Source of the DNA: Thermoflexibacter ruber
Lineage (GTDB): Bacteria; Bacteroidota; Bacteroidia; Cytophagales; Thermoflexibacteraceae
Assembly (NCBI RefSeq): GCF_900113045.1
Contig: NZ_FONY01000046.1
Location: 1-33,258, forward strand
DNA: 33,258 nt
Direction of reading: 5' to 3'
Positions 32,743 to 33,258 of this stretch are shown piece by piece. The first letter of the stretch is position 1. Each line of letters starts with the position of its first letter. The notes below the pieces were generated by a model. That model saw nothing but the letters and a program-made list of their open reading frames with translations, ran no database searches and was not told the DNA's origin. The position numbers were made by a program, and so were the translations under genes.

Positions 32743-33180
32743 ATGATACTTTATCAAAAATTTTGGATTTTCATTGCTAACCTTACCTTGCGAATAGGCA
32801 CAAAAGAAGAAAAGATAGCTGAGGTTTCAAATGCTTATATAGGTATGTATATTTCAATGATTATTCTGTTACCTGCGACCATCTCTTTTAGGCATTATAT
32901 TTCATTTTGGACAGATGAAAACAGTTTTATTTCAGCTATGACTCTATTTGTTATAATTTCATGCACCGTAGTTTTTGGTAATATAATTAATGCTAAGTTA
33001 TACAAATTTTCAAGGTTTGAAATAGAAAAGCAGTTACAAGGATTTGCTTATCATAAAAGAAGTTTTTTTCAGAAATTATTTTTTTTCATAATTTTATTTT
33101 TGTTTCTCATGCTTTCTGTAATCCTATCCATCGTTAATACGATATTTATTAAGTATTTAATAGTCAACCGATTGTGCTAG
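32743..33180 (+). CDS. Small membrane protein, candidate immunity for cassette 4
   Basis: 145 residues with about three membrane spans: AYIGMYISMIILLPATISF, FISAMTLFVIISCTVVFGNI and FFQKLFFFIILFLFLMLSVI. Basic loops lie between them. Multi-span immunity proteins usually protect against membrane-acting toxins, which agrees with the hydrophobic tip of cassette 4. The gap of 82 bases with a terminator is larger than in cassettes 1-3, so it needs its own promoter, which I cannot identify. Confidence 0.6.
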   Translation: MILYQKFWIFIANLTLRIGTKEEKIAEVSNAYIGMYISMIILLPATISFRHYISFWTDENSFISAMTLFVIISCTVVFGNIINAKLYKFSRFEIEKQLQGFAYHKRSFFQKLFFFIILFLFLMLSVILSIVNTIFIKYLIVNRLC

Positions 33181-33200
33181 TTTGGAATTTTCAGTAAAAA

Positions 33201-33239
33201 AGGTTATCTCTAAGGTGCAACCATAAAAAGAGATAACCT
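33201..33239 (+). terminator. Hairpin at the end of the array
   Basis: AGGTTATCTCT (33201-33211) pairs perfectly with AGAGATAACCT (33229-33239). It follows the last gene by about 20 bases and probably ends its transcript. No T-run follows on the plus strand, so confidence is moderate. Confidence 0.5.
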
Positions 33240-33258
33240 ATGCACCAAATCGCAATTG

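Noticed and set aside
33201-33246. Interleaved arms AGGTTATCTCT, GGTGCA, AGAGATAACCT, TGCACC suggesting an H-type pseudoknot
   Set aside because: The loop that must cross the 11-bp stem is only one base long, which is too short; a simple terminator hairpin explains the sequence better.
1-33258. CRISPR array
   Set aside because: No regularly spaced direct repeats were seen; the repeats present are palindromes, RHS duplications and IS ends.

Overview
The window looks like a chromosomal segment from a member of the Bacteroidota, probably a Cytophagales-like organism. It is AT-rich. Several promoters match the Bacteroidota housekeeping pattern TTG-N20-TAnnTTTG. Most starts lack a Shine-Dalgarno sequence. 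One secreted protein carries a type IX secretion sorting tail, and there is a GldA-like ABC ATPase and an ssrA tag ending in ALAA. The taxonomic call is inference from these features, not a match to a named genome.

Positions 1-7167 (accessory, all minus strand): a truncated gene at the left edge, a two-gene type III-like restriction-modification operon (mod then res), a short ssb lacking the acidic tip, the last third of a tyrosine recombinase, and a degraded IS66-type insertion. All of this abuts the 3' end of ssrA (tmRNA), a common integration target, so it may be the decayed end of a genomic island. The spacers on both sides of mod-res carry related repeats and fold-back structures, one of which resembles an attC site.

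Positions 7532-26260 (mostly ordinary core genes): a YheT-type hydrolase, a secreted repeat protein with Ca-binding-like loops, a haloperoxidase/PAP2-type lipoprotein, adenine deaminase, three tiny lipoproteins, imidazolonepropionase (hutI), a Uma2-type nuclease overlapping tsaD, two small heat-shock proteins, a 49-residue membrane peptide with a perfect Shine-Dalgarno, hemC, a DUF1573 protein, a GT2 glycosyltransferase, a PD-(D/E)XK protein, a GldA-like ATPase, L-serine dehydratase, a small conserved-looking protein and a zinc-ribbon methyltransferase.

Positions 26526-33180 (accessory, all plus strand): a tandem array of broken RHS-core/polymorphic-toxin cassettes. Three RHS core remnants each continue into a different C-terminal toxin candidate, and a fourth toxin tip has no core and no start codon. 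Each tip is followed by a different small gene that is a candidate immunity protein. No full-length RHS gene is present. Two of the truncation points coincide with 33-bp palindromes of the 16-1-16 type, and two core copies carry different one-base deletions within the same few bases. This array is the most interesting part of the window: it looks like a store of displaced toxin tips with their immunity genes, able to recombine through shared core and pre-toxin sequence.
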